A stretch of DNA of 64,000 bases from Vibrio salinus (GTDB taxonomy: Bacteria > Pseudomonadota > Gammaproteobacteria > Enterobacterales > Vibrionaceae). The stretch is from positions 744,001 to 808,000 of the forward strand of contig NZ_JAJSDZ010000009.1 of assembly GCF_021272385.1 (NCBI RefSeq). The letters are read 5' to 3'. The notes beneath the pieces are model-generated. The model was not told the origin of the DNA and did no database searches. It saw nothing but the letters and a program-made list of their open reading frames with translations. Positions 50,059 through 58,946 of the stretch are shown here, one piece after another. The position numbers were made by a program, and so were the translations under genes. The stretch's first letter is position 1. Every line of letters starts with the position of its first letter.

Positions 50059-52328
50059 TGAAATATAATATTTTAACCGTAGGCAACCCAAACAGTGGTA
50101 AGACGACGTTATTCAATGGTTTGACTGGTGCTAAGCAACAGGTTGGTAACTGGGCTGGGGTGACAGTTGAGAAGAAAACGGGTAAATACACTCATGCCGG
50201 CAATGATTTTTTTCTGACGGATTTACCGGGAATTTATGCGTTAGACAGCGGTAATGACAGCAATAGTATTGACGAGTCTATTGCGGCACGTTCTGTCCTT
50301 ACTTACCCAACTGATTTGATTATTAATGTCGTAGACGCGACCTGCCTTGAAAGAAGTCTGTACATGACTTTTCAGCTACGTGAGCTTGGGAGACCGATGG
50401 TCGTCGTTCTCAATAAAATCGATGCGCTGAAAAGAGAACGCCTAATCATTAACAGCAAAGGGCTCGAGAGTATTCTTGGATGCCCGGTACTGGAAATTAG
50501 TGCTAATAACAAGCATCAGGTTAATGAAATGAAAGAGAGTCTGCACAAGCTATTGGTGCAGGGCATTCCAATGCGTGATTTTACTCTTAGTTATGATCAG
50601 CAGTTCGAAAACGCCATTTCAGATCTGGAGCCGTTGTTTTCCGAGCATGTTGTGGCCAGTCGTGCTCTGGCGATTAGAGCATTGGAAAATGATAAAATGG
50701 TGATTAATGATCTTTCAGAACAAGATCGCAATACCATTCATCAGTATCAGAAACAGAGCCACGTTGATATTGATCTTCATGTCGCTGATACCAAATATAC
50801 TTATTTACATGAGCAGTGTAAGCGCATCAGACGATCAGAAGGTAAGTTAAGCCGTAGCTTTACTGAAAAAGCAGATGCATTAGTGCTGAATAAATGGTTC
50901 GGTATACCATTCTTCTTCTTAATTATGTACCTCATGTTTATGTTCTCGATTAATATTGGTAGTGCTTTTATCGACTTTTTTGATATCAGTTTTGGCGCTC
51001 TTTTTGTCGATGGCGGACACTACCTTTTAGATGGACATTTGCCTGTATGGTTAGTAACCGTGATTGCTGATGGTATCGGTGGAGGTATACAGGTTGTGGC
51101 AACCTTTATTCCGGTTATTGCCTGTCTGTACTTGTTTTTAGCTGTTCTGGAAAGTTCAGGATATATGTCCCGGGCTGCATTTGTACTGGATAAAGTGATG
51201 CAGAAAATTGGCTTGCCGGGAAAAGCCTTTGTGCCTATGGTTCTTGGTTTTGGTTGTAATGTGCCGGCTATCATGGCTACAAGAACATTGGATCAGGAGC
51301 GGGAGCGTAAGTTATCTGCTGCAATGGTTCCGTTTATGTCATGTGGTGCCCGTCTGCCGGTGTATGCGCTTTTTGCTGCTGCATTTTTCCCTGATAATGG
51401 TCAGAATGTGGTTTTTCTGCTTTATTTCCTTGGTATTCTGGCAGCTGTGTTTACTGGTATTGTTCTTAAGAAGACATTATATCCCGGGTCCAGCGATAGC
51501 CTGGTAATGGAAATGCCTAATTATGAAATTCCAACTGTACGAAATGTCATTATTAAGACCTGGCAAAAGCTTAAGCGTTTTGTTTTGGGGGCAGGTAAAA
51601 CCATTGTCATCGTCGTCGCTGTATTAAGCTTTTTGAATTCCGTTGGAACCGATGGTACGTTTGGCCATGAAGACAGTGAAACCTCTGTATTATCAAAGGC
51701 TTCTCAGGTGATTACTCCGGTTTTTGAACCCATCGGTGTGAATCATGATAACTGGCAGGCCACAGTCGGTATTATTACCGGTATCTTCGCTAAAGAAGCC
51801 GTTGTTGGGACTCTTAATAATTTATACACATCTGTTGAGTCAGATCAAACAGAATACAACTTGTTTGGCAGCCTGAAAGAAGCTGTGATGTCTATCCCTG
51901 AAAATTTGGTCGGTTTGAGTTTTACTGACCCCCTTGGTTTAGAGGTGGGTGACGTTAAAGATCAAAATGTTGCGGCTGAAGAGCAGGGAGTTGATTCTTC
52001 AATTTTCAGTAATATTCAGATGAATTTTGTATCGGGCGGTGCTGCGTTCTCCTATCTCATCTTTATTTTGCTTTACACTCCTTGTGTTGCGGCTATGGGC
52101 GCATATGTCCGGGAGTTCGGGGCGAAGTTTGCGAGATTTATCGCTGTATGGACCTTTGGCCTGGCGTACATTTCGGCAGCTCTGTTCTATCAGTTGACGA
52201 AAGTTATTGAGCAGCCACTTGTTAGTATTCCCGTTATCGTAGGGATACTTGCGATGTGTTATGGCATCTACAAATGGTTATCGAGAAGGGGGCAAAGGCT
52301 TCAGACAGCTGAATTAGGAGCCTTATGA
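50058..52328 (+). CDS. feoB: FeoB, ferrous iron transporter
   Basis: Inner-membrane Fe(II) transporter with an N-terminal G domain. The 756-residue protein has G1 GNPNSGKTTLFNGLTG, G2/G3 GVTVEKK and DLPGIYAL, G4 NKIDAL, then a helical spacer and about eight or more membrane helices from residue 280, with the Gate motifs (VPFMSCGARLPVYALFAAAFF and the second, GIFAKEAVVGTL). Full length. Overlaps feoC by 4 bp. Confidence 0.97.
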   Translation: MKYNILTVGNPNSGKTTLFNGLTGAKQQVGNWAGVTVEKKTGKYTHAGNDFFLTDLPGIYALDSGNDSNSIDESIAARSVLTYPTDLIINVVDATCLERSLYMTFQLRELGRPMVVVLNKIDALKRERLIINSKGLESILGCPVLEISANNKHQVNEMKESLHKLLVQGIPMRDFTLSYDQQFENAISDLEPLFSEHVVASRALAIRALENDKMVINDLSEQDRNTIHQYQKQSHVDIDLHVADTKYTYLHEQCKRIRRSEGKLSRSFTEKADALVLNKWFGIPFFFLIMYLMFMFSINIGSAFIDFFDISFGALFVDGGHYLLDGHLPVWLVTVIADGIGGGIQVVATFIPVIACLYLFLAVLESSGYMSRAAFVLDKVMQKIGLPGKAFVPMVLGFGCNVPAIMATRTLDQERERKLSAAMVPFMSCGARLPVYALFAAAFFPDNGQNVVFLLYFLGILAAVFTGIVLKKTLYPGSSDSLVMEMPNYEIPTVRNVIIKTWQKLKRFVLGAGKTIVIVVAVLSFLNSVGTDGTFGHEDSETSVLSKASQVITPVFEPIGVNHDNWQATVGIITGIFAKEAVVGTLNNLYTSVESDQTEYNLFGSLKEAVMSIPENLVGLSFTDPLGLEVGDVKDQNVAAEEQGVDSSIFSNIQMNFVSGGAAFSYLIFILLYTPCVAAMGAYVREFGAKFARFIAVWTFGLAYISAALFYQLTKVIEQPLVSIPVIVGILAMCYGIYKWLSRRGQRLQTAELGAL

Positions 52329-52555
52329 TTTTACATGAATTAAGAAACTATATTGCTGAAAAAGGGATGGTGACACGTCACGAGTTAGCGAAACAGTTTG
52401 CTTTAAGTGAAGATGGTGTGGATGCTATGCTGGATATATGGTTAAAAAAGGGTGTAGTTTGTCGTTATGCCGATACCGATTTAAACAATCATATTTCAAG
52501 AGTCAGGTATTGTTTAAATAAAACGGATAGTATCCCGATGAAAGTTGTTCTTTAA
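52325..52555 (+). CDS. feoC: FeoC, iron transport regulator-like protein
   Basis: A 76-residue winged-helix protein found at the end of feoABC operons. N-terminal ILHELRNYIAEKGMVTRHELAKQF looks like a helix-turn-helix. The four-Cys cluster of enterobacterial FeoC is reduced: only two cysteines (VCRYAD and RYCLN) are present, as often in Vibrio-type FeoC. Its start overlaps the feoB stop. Confidence 0.9.
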   Translation: MILHELRNYIAEKGMVTRHELAKQFALSEDGVDAMLDIWLKKGVVCRYADTDLNNHISRVRYCLNKTDSIPMKVVL

Positions 52556-52581
52556 AAAAAGCCGCTGTAGCGGCTTTTTTT
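52554..52581 (+). terminator. Rho-independent terminator after feoC
   Basis: AAAAAAAGCCGCT-GT-AGCGGCTTTTTTT forms a near-perfect stem with a tract of T; it starts in the feoC stop codon region. It may also act on the convergent HIT gene. Confidence 0.92.
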
Positions 52582-52603
52582 GGGGCGGAATAATACTTGT
52601 TGA

Positions 52604-53032
52604 CTATACGGGAGAAAACATTTCCTGGTGTGTAAGATAAGCGATGATTTTGTCGGCCATAGCCTGCTGTTCAATGTCTTTCCTTTGTTTGCCTGATGTA
52701 TTTCCCCATACCGGGCCAGGCCATGCTTCATCATTTTTGTATCTTGCGATGTGATGATAATGAAGTTGAGGCACCAGATTCCCTAATGCCCCTAAGTTAA
52801 TTTTGTCCGCATGAAGTGCTTGTTCCAGAAAATCAGAAATGCATTGAGATTCAAGTAAAAATTGTTGTTGCTCTTCCATTTTCAGATGATGGAATTCAAC
52901 CAGATTTTCTTTCTTGGGAACAAGGATGATCCAGGGAACGGCACTGTCTTTATGCAGCAAAATAAGAGAAAGTGGAAATTCGCCAATGATAGTTGTGTCT
53001 GCTTTAAGTCTGGGATGCAGTTGAAATGCCAT
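52604..53032 (-). CDS. HIT-domain protein
   Basis: A 142-residue histidine-triad family protein, probably a nucleotide hydrolase or phosphorylase-like enzyme; substrate unknown. The segment LGNLVPQLHYHHIARYKND holds the HIT pattern (QLHYHHIAR, where the family has QLHxHxxxR). N-terminal FPLSLILLHKDSAVPWIILVPK is the usual first strand region. Between feoC and argS as in vibrios. Confidence 0.85.
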   Translation of the reverse strand: MAFQLHPRLKADTTIIGEFPLSLILLHKDSAVPWIILVPKKENLVEFHHLKMEEQQQFLLESQCISDFLEQALHADKINLGALGNLVPQLHYHHIARYKNDEAWPGPVWGNTSGKQRKDIEQQAMADKIIAYLTHQEMFSPV

Positions 53033-53058
53033 AATTAAACTTCCTTATATCAAATAAA

Positions 53059-53082
53059 AAAGGTTGGCGTAGCCAACCTTTC
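53059..53082 (-). terminator. Terminator after argS
   Basis: Read on the minus strand: AAAGGTTGGC-TAC-GCCAACCTTTTTTATTTG, a 10-bp stem followed by T residues, 15 bp past the argS stop and just upstream of the HIT gene. Confidence 0.88.
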
Positions 53083-53096
53083 TGTTGCATTGTGTC

Positions 53097-54833
53097 TTAC
53101 ATTTTTTCCAGTGTGTTGATACCCAGAAGTGCAAGACCTTGTTTGATTGTTTTTGCGGTTAGTGCGGCCAGTTTTAAACGGCTTTGTTTCAGTGCTTCCG
53201 TCTCTGCGACCAATATCGGGCAAGCTTCATAGAAGCTGGAGAATTGTCCGGCAAGTTCAAACAGGTAACTACACATCAGATGAGGCTGACCTTCCCGGGC
53301 AACGGACTGCACAGATTCTTCAAACTGAAGCAATTTGGCAACCAGCGCTTTCTCTTTTTCATCATTGATGATGATGGCCCCTTCCAGGTTATCCATGCAG
53401 ATACCAGCTTTCGCAAATATTGACGCAACACGGGTATAAGCATATTGCATATATGGCGCAGTATTACCTTCAAAGGCCAACATGTTATCCCAATCGAACA
53501 CATAATCTGTGGTTCTGTGTTTTGACAGATCCGAATATTTCACGGCTGCCATTGCTACGGTTGTGGCGATTTTTGCTTTTTCTTCTGCGCTTAGTTCTGG
53601 ATTTTTCTCTTCTATTAGACGGCTTGCACGCTCTTCGGCTTCATCCAGTAACGCCGCAAGGCGTACAGTGCCACCTGCGCGGGTTTTGAATGGCTTACCA
53701 TCTTTACCCAGCATCATGCCAAAAGCGTGGTGTTCCAGAGAAACGTTTTCAGGGATGTATCCTGCTTTACGAACAATCGTCCATGCCTGCATCAGATGCT
53801 GGTGCTGGCGGGAGTCGATAAAGTAAAGGACCCGGTTTGCCCCCAGCGTTTCATAACGATATTTCGCGCACGCAATGTCTGTTGTCGTATACAGGAATCC
53901 GCCGTCGCGTTTCTGTATGATAACCCCCATGGGCTTGCCATCTTTGTTTTTATACTCGTCGAGAAAAACCACCTGAGCGCCATCGTCTTCTTCAGCCAGA
54001 CCTTTTGCTTTCAGATCGGCCACAATGCCCGGCAACATGTCGTTGTACATGCTTTCGCCCATGACGTTATCACGGGTCAGGGAGACATTCAGACGATCAT
54101 AGTTCCTCTGGTTTTGTTCCATGGTAATGTCGACCAGCTTTTTCCACATTTGAGCGCAGAACTCATCACCACTCTGTAGTTTTACCACATAATTACGGGC
54201 TTTTTCTGCGAAGACTTCGTCTTCATCGTAGAGTTTTTTTGACTCGCGATAAAATGCTTCCAGATCGGAAAGTTCCATAGAAACGGAGTCGGGTGATGCC
54301 TGCTGAACTCTCTCCAGATTCGCGATGAGCATGCCAAATTGTGTTCCCCAGTCACCGATATGGTTTGCACGAACGACTTTATGCCCAAGAAATTCCAGCG
54401 TCCGGACGACAGCATCACCAATGATAGTAGAGCGAAGGTGACCCACATGCATTTCTTTTGCTACGTTGGGTGCTGAGTAATCTGCGACGATCGTTTGAGG
54501 GACTTCTTTCGCAACCCCTAACCGGGAATCGTCTAATGCACTTTCTGCCTGTTGAGCTAAAAAGTCATCATTCAGGAAGATGTTGATAAAACCGGGACCG
54601 GCAATTTCAGTTTTACTTGCGATGTTACTTAAATCGAGTTCATCTAATACTTTTTGTGCAAACTCACGAGGATTGGTTCCGAGCTTTTTCGCAACGCCCA
54701 TGACGCCATTTGCCTGGTAGTCCCCAAATTGGGGTTTTGCTGACTGGCGTACTGCCGCCGGACTGCCACTTGGTGCGCCTGCTTTTTCTAGAGCCTGAGA
54801 GACTTTTTCATTTATCAGTGCTTGAATATTCAC
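53097..54833 (-). CDS. argS: ArgS, arginyl-tRNA synthetase
   Basis: Class I aminoacyl-tRNA synthetase. The 578-residue enzyme has the HIGH-like motif [21 protein letters not shown], the ArgRS-specific N-terminal Add1 domain ([19 protein letters not shown]), and the C-terminal anticodon-binding domain with the [21 protein letters not shown] loop. The start is GTG at 54833 ([10 protein letters not shown] next), with AAGGA 7 bp upstream and the length matching E. coli (577). The longer frame reaching 54929 is rejected. Confidence 0.97.
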   Translation of the reverse strand: MNIQALINEKVSQALEKAGAPSGSPAAVRQSAKPQFGDYQANGVMGVAKKLGTNPREFAQKVLDELDLSNIASKTEIAGPGFINIFLNDDFLAQQAESALDDSRLGVAKEVPQTIVADYSAPNVAKEMHVGHLRSTIIGDAVVRTLEFLGHKVVRANHIGDWGTQFGMLIANLERVQQASPDSVSMELSDLEAFYRESKKLYDEDEVFAEKARNYVVKLQSGDEFCAQMWKKLVDITMEQNQRNYDRLNVSLTRDNVMGESMYNDMLPGIVADLKAKGLAEEDDGAQVVFLDEYKNKDGKPMGVIIQKRDGGFLYTTTDIACAKYRYETLGANRVLYFIDSRQHQHLMQAWTIVRKAGYIPENVSLEHHAFGMMLGKDGKPFKTRAGGTVRLAALLDEAEERASRLIEEKNPELSAEEKAKIATTVAMAAVKYSDLSKHRTTDYVFDWDNMLAFEGNTAPYMQYAYTRVASIFAKAGICMDNLEGAIIINDEKEKALVAKLLQFEESVQSVAREGQPHLMCSYLFELAGQFSSFYEACPILVAETEALKQSRLKLAALTAKTIKQGLALLGINTLEKM

Positions 54834-55043
54834 TCGCTTGTCCTTCAATTCGTAGAATTGTTTGGTTATGCATCCGTTATTCTGTATTATCGTGATGCAT
54901 ATCTCGATCTTGTTCAAAAATTGGCGCACATGATACCAATTTTATCTGCGCTCTTATAGATGAACAGACGAATTTTATTTCATTTACGTTTCTATTCATT
55001 TATTACCATACCGATAGAGCAATCATCAAGGTCTGACCCCATA

Positions 55044-55392
55044 ATGACAATGTTAAAAATCGCAGACAATAATTTATTGCCTTCTTATTTGCTCACATGT
55101 GTTGATGAGTTTATGGTTGAAATAGAAGCATTGATCCGGCATCTTTCTCTGGAACTGTCAGATGGATCACATTGCATTGCGTGTTAATGATGAGGTGACG
55201 GCCCGACAACTGGAAGCGCAATGGTACTCGTTGGGAACCGTATTATCAAATGCCGACATTAACGGACGCCCGATCTTTATTTTTAAGCTTCGGCAGACAA
55301 TAAAGGCATCATTATGGCAAGTCAGGTGTGTTGAGTTTCCCTACCCTAAGCCGGGGAAGATCGAAGATATTATTGAATCCGAACTGGCTTAG
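55044..55392 (+). pseudogene. yecM: yecM remnant, frameshifted and internally deleted
   Basis: Fragments of a YecM-type protein next to argS, its usual neighbour. Frame A (from 55044, MTMLKIADNN) runs to about 55160 at LIRHLSLELSDG; then the match shifts to another frame, beginning at ATG 55162 (MDHIALRVND) and continuing NGRPIFIFKLRQ to VEFPYPKPGK. The last residues IEDIIESELA resemble the very C-terminus of YecM (IEEIVASEQSA in E. coli, from memory), so about 90 residues between are absent. One frameshift plus a deletion; non-functional. Confidence 0.8.
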
Positions 55393-55394
55393 TC

Positions 55395-58163
55395 TCAGTC
55401 TTTCGGCATTAGCTGAAATTCTTTGATTGAACCTATCGGCTGTCCTAAATGAAGATGGACCTGTTCTTTATGGGCGAGCCCCTGAGTGTGCATCACCAAC
55501 CGGTTTGCAGTGCGTGGCTTCAGCTCTCTGATGATAAACCGAATCATATCGACTCTTGATAATGCACGCAGCGATTCAAGAACTCTTTCTTTTTGATTAA
55601 ATTCATAGTCTTTGTTGCCGATTGCAACCCAAAGTCTCTGTGCCCGGCTTCGTAATGTTGGGTCCGGCGTAGCTATCTGGTTCCACAGACCGCGTTTACT
55701 GCTATGCCATTGGTATTCATTCAGTTCAAGTAATACCATATAAAATGCATTGAGAAACTCATCAATGGCATCCATTAGTTGCGCAGGACCGGCGTTTGGT
55801 GACTGGACATAAAGAACAATGCCCGGGTGTTTATTTAGTGGCAGGTTACCGGTACCGACCATGTAGCCAAGTTGTTGTTTTGTCCGGATTTCGTTGAAAA
55901 ACGTTGCAGACATAAGATGATTTGCCAGTGAATATAGTGCGATGTCTTCAACGCTGGTGTTTTCACTCTGATAGTAAACAACAACCGCAGAATCGTCCTG
56001 ATTACAGGTAATTTCACGGCTGAATGTTCCGTGTTTCCCAAGCATGACTAAGGGACGTAATGACTCTTCATACGTTTGCTCTTTAAAGCTGAGAGCATTG
56101 CGGAGCGTGTTGCCGATTTTTAATGCGTCCTGTTTATGCCAGTCACCAAAAACAAACATTTCAATATGCAGATGATTCATCATTTCTTTAACGAATTCAT
56201 CCAGTTCACTGACATCAATGGTTTCAAGAGCGCTCAGAAGATCCTCATAAGGGGGATTATTGGGTTGCAGCAAACCTGTCATGCAATTAAATAATTGAGA
56301 AATGGGACGATCTTTTGATGCATTTGACCAACTTCTGTGAAGTTGTTGCTTAATAGATTCGAATCGTTTGGAGCTGAATTCCCGGGTTGCAAATTTATTG
56401 AGGATCATTTTCAGCAATTCCGGTTGCTTCTGACTAAAACCGGAAATGGAAAGAGTGACGCCTCCCTGATGAGTATACATATTGTAATTGATTCCAGCGA
56501 TTTCTGCCGGATAGGTCTGTTTCGCCAGTGTATCTAAGAACATTTCAACGCACAGACGCGTTATGACAATATTTCGAGTGTTCTTCACTGCATACGGGCT
56601 GTCGATAGCGACATAGATGACACCTTTAGGTACCCGGAATTCGGTATCCTGCATATGCCACAGCCTGAAACCGGATTTCTCTTCTATAATTTCGGGGATT
56701 ATCTGATCGGGATTTTCAATGGCCTTAGGAATCAGGTTGTTGCAAATGAAAGGATTTTCTGGTGGAAGCTGGATATCTAGATCATCAGCAGATTGCTGGT
56801 AAAACTGTATCTGTTCCGGAGTAAATTGGTTCACTGAGTATGGAGTAAAATACCATTTTGCTTCCAGATCAAAGCTCCCTTCTTTGGCTAACAGTGTCGC
56901 TCTCAAATTGTCAGGAGTCAGTTGGGTCAATACCTTGGCCATAATATCGACTTCCAAGCCATCCATCATGTAGTCGCCGTAGATTGTGTCATTCTGGTCG
57001 TAATGTTGCATGTTCATCGCCAAATGACTGACCATATCCAGTGGGCGGGAGGTTTCCTGAAACTGGAAGGCTGACTCCATCACTGCACGTTTTTCATCAT
57101 AGCGCCAGGATTGAAACCCTTCTGAATCGATTAGCCGGATATAGTTAAATACCGCCTGAATGATATCGTCGGTATGCTTTAGTCCGGATTCAGTCAGTTG
57201 CATGCTAATGTTGAACTCCCGGTAGTTACTGCCACTTGCACCACCACCGGCAGATAAACTGTTAATCCATTCTTTATTTTTCAATGCAAGCATCAGACTT
57301 CCGGGTCCTTCATATCCAAGTAAATGAGCGAAATAAGATAGGGGTTTTGAACGGTAATACTTCTGCATTTCCGGAAGCGGGAAGCTTAAGATTAATTTTC
57401 TTATGTCTTTAACAGGATTTACTTTTATGAACAATGACGTATGGTCTTTCGTTACATAAGGTTCGGAAAGTGTTTTTCCGGATAAAGAATGGTTGGGTAC
57501 TGCTGAAAAAAACGTCTGACACCAGTTTTCCAGTACATCCAGTTCTTGTGGACCGACGATGGCCAGAGTCATGAGATCAGAGGAATAATTTTTTTTGTGA
57601 AACTCTAAAATTTCTTCCCGGATGGAAGTATCGTTTCTATCTGCCAGAGTCAGACTGTTTCCAACTGAAAATTTAGCGAAAGGATGTGCCTGATTTATCG
57701 TTTCTTTGTGTACCTGATATAAACGGCGTGTTTCATCCTTGAGTTTAAGACGATATTCTGATTCTATTGCTTGCCGCTCCTTGTCCAATGCTTCTTCATT
57801 GAATAAAGGCGCAGAAAAAAATTGGGAAAATCGCTCAAGCGCTTCATGAAAGGCTTTTGGAGTTATATCAAAGAAGAAACAACTGTGTTCTGTTCCTGTC
57901 CAAGCATTATGAGCTCCACCATACTGGTTAATAAAATTTTGAAACTCACCAATTTTAGGGTATTTTTCTGTTCCAAGGAATAACATGTGCTCCAGGTAGT
58001 GAGCCAGTCCTTCTCGAGAGATCGGATCATCGAAATGTCCTACGTTGACGGCTAATGCTGCTGCAGACCGAGAGGCATTTTCGTCGTGAATCAACAACAA
58101 ACGTAATTTGTTACTTAATGTTAAGTAGCGGTAGGATTTTGAATCGTTTGGGCTGATACGCAC
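55395..58163 (-). CDS. Insulinase-family (M16) zinc metalloprotease
   Basis: A 922-residue protein of the pitrilysin/insulysin family. The inverted zinc motif HYLEHMLFLGTEKYP (HxxEH near residue 65) with a downstream ENE/E-type Glu region (KERQAIESEYRLK near 143) is intact; the C-terminal homologous half has QLGYMVGTGNLPL. No signal peptide is evident, so it may be cytoplasmic, unlike E. coli PtrA which is periplasmic. Stop is 2 bp after the end of the yecM remnant on the other strand. Confidence 0.92.
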   Translation of the reverse strand: MRISPNDSKSYRYLTLSNKLRLLLIHDENASRSAAALAVNVGHFDDPISREGLAHYLEHMLFLGTEKYPKIGEFQNFINQYGGAHNAWTGTEHSCFFFDITPKAFHEALERFSQFFSAPLFNEEALDKERQAIESEYRLKLKDETRRLYQVHKETINQAHPFAKFSVGNSLTLADRNDTSIREEILEFHKKNYSSDLMTLAIVGPQELDVLENWCQTFFSAVPNHSLSGKTLSEPYVTKDHTSLFIKVNPVKDIRKLILSFPLPEMQKYYRSKPLSYFAHLLGYEGPGSLMLALKNKEWINSLSAGGGASGSNYREFNISMQLTESGLKHTDDIIQAVFNYIRLIDSEGFQSWRYDEKRAVMESAFQFQETSRPLDMVSHLAMNMQHYDQNDTIYGDYMMDGLEVDIMAKVLTQLTPDNLRATLLAKEGSFDLEAKWYFTPYSVNQFTPEQIQFYQQSADDLDIQLPPENPFICNNLIPKAIENPDQIIPEIIEEKSGFRLWHMQDTEFRVPKGVIYVAIDSPYAVKNTRNIVITRLCVEMFLDTLAKQTYPAEIAGINYNMYTHQGGVTLSISGFSQKQPELLKMILNKFATREFSSKRFESIKQQLHRSWSNASKDRPISQLFNCMTGLLQPNNPPYEDLLSALETIDVSELDEFVKEMMNHLHIEMFVFGDWHKQDALKIGNTLRNALSFKEQTYEESLRPLVMLGKHGTFSREITCNQDDSAVVVYYQSENTSVEDIALYSLANHLMSATFFNEIRTKQQLGYMVGTGNLPLNKHPGIVLYVQSPNAGPAQLMDAIDEFLNAFYMVLLELNEYQWHSSKRGLWNQIATPDPTLRSRAQRLWVAIGNKDYEFNQKERVLESLRALSRVDMIRFIIRELKPRTANRLVMHTQGLAHKEQVHLHLGQPIGSIKEFQLMPKD

Positions 58164-58373
58164 GGTCGATGGTCTCCTGAGTTTTTTGTCTTTTAAGTAT
58201 GTCTTTGATTTCTATCGAAGCAAATAGCAAGACAAATTTTTATGAGAAACACGTCATTTTAATTGTTTGGCTTGAAATATGATAGACGAAGAAGAAAAAA
58301 GTCTTCGTTAACGAAATTATAAACCAGCGAAGCTTCCTGAGGATAATTTGTTGGTCAACAGGTACCAGAGAAT

Positions 58374-58835
58374 ATGAAGATTTTTATTATGCGTCATGGC
58401 GAAGCCAGCCATATGGCCAGTAGTGATGCAGAACGTCATCTGACCATGCGTGGCAGATTGGAATCATTATCAGTAGTTAAAGACGTGTTTGACCATAAAC
58501 TGACAGTTGATAAGGTGTTAGTTAGCCCTTATATCCGGGCCGGGGAGACCTGGGAAGAAATCTCGTCCCATATCTCTTGTTCTAATGTTGAAAAATGCGA
58601 AGATGTTACGCCTTACGGTCAGGCTGATAAGGTTTACGATTATGTAATGGCTTTAATTGAGACCGAAAATCTGGAGTCTGTTTTTATTGTTTCTCATTTA
58701 CCGTTAGTCGGTTATATGGCAAGTGAATTTATTACGGATATGGCACCGCCAATGTTTCCGACATCGGGGTTGGTGTGTATCGAATTTGATCCAGAGACAG
58801 AAACCGGGCAGCTTTTGTTTAAACATCACCCTTAA
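58374..58835 (+). CDS. sixA: SixA, phosphohistidine phosphatase
   Basis: Histidine phosphatase that dephosphorylates His-containing phosphotransfer domains in E. coli. The 153-residue protein starts MKIFIMRHGEASHMASSDAERHLTMRG with the RHG catalytic motif (His8), and has a second His in VSHLPLVGYMASEF. Short-form RHG phosphatase. Between the protease and flhA. Confidence 0.93.
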   Translation: MKIFIMRHGEASHMASSDAERHLTMRGRLESLSVVKDVFDHKLTVDKVLVSPYIRAGETWEEISSHISCSNVEKCEDVTPYGQADKVYDYVMALIETENLESVFIVSHLPLVGYMASEFITDMAPPMFPTSGLVCIEFDPETETGQLLFKHHP

Positions 58836-58884
58836 GGTTTCGTTTTTCTTATCCAAGCACTAAGCCATATTTTTGACATTTCTA

Positions 58885-58899
58885 TGGTGCAATAATTGC
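58885..58899 (+). promoter_or_regulatory. Sigma-54 promoter of flhA
   Basis: TGGTGC-AATAA-TTGC has the -24 GG and -12 GC exactly 10 bp apart. It lies 48 bp before the flhA start. Agrees with flhA-flhF-flhG-fliA being a class II, sigma-54 and FlrA dependent operon in vibrios. A 7-bp inverted repeat (GTCGCTG/CAGCGAC) follows in the leader. Confidence 0.8.
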
Positions 58900-58946
58900 A
58901 TGGTCGCTGTCATATCTGTGTTTCCTCATAAGGCAGCGACTGTTTA

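Noticed and set aside
54834..54929. N-terminal extension of ArgS
   Set aside because: Not like ArgS; the GTG at 54833 has a ribosome binding site and gives the normal length.
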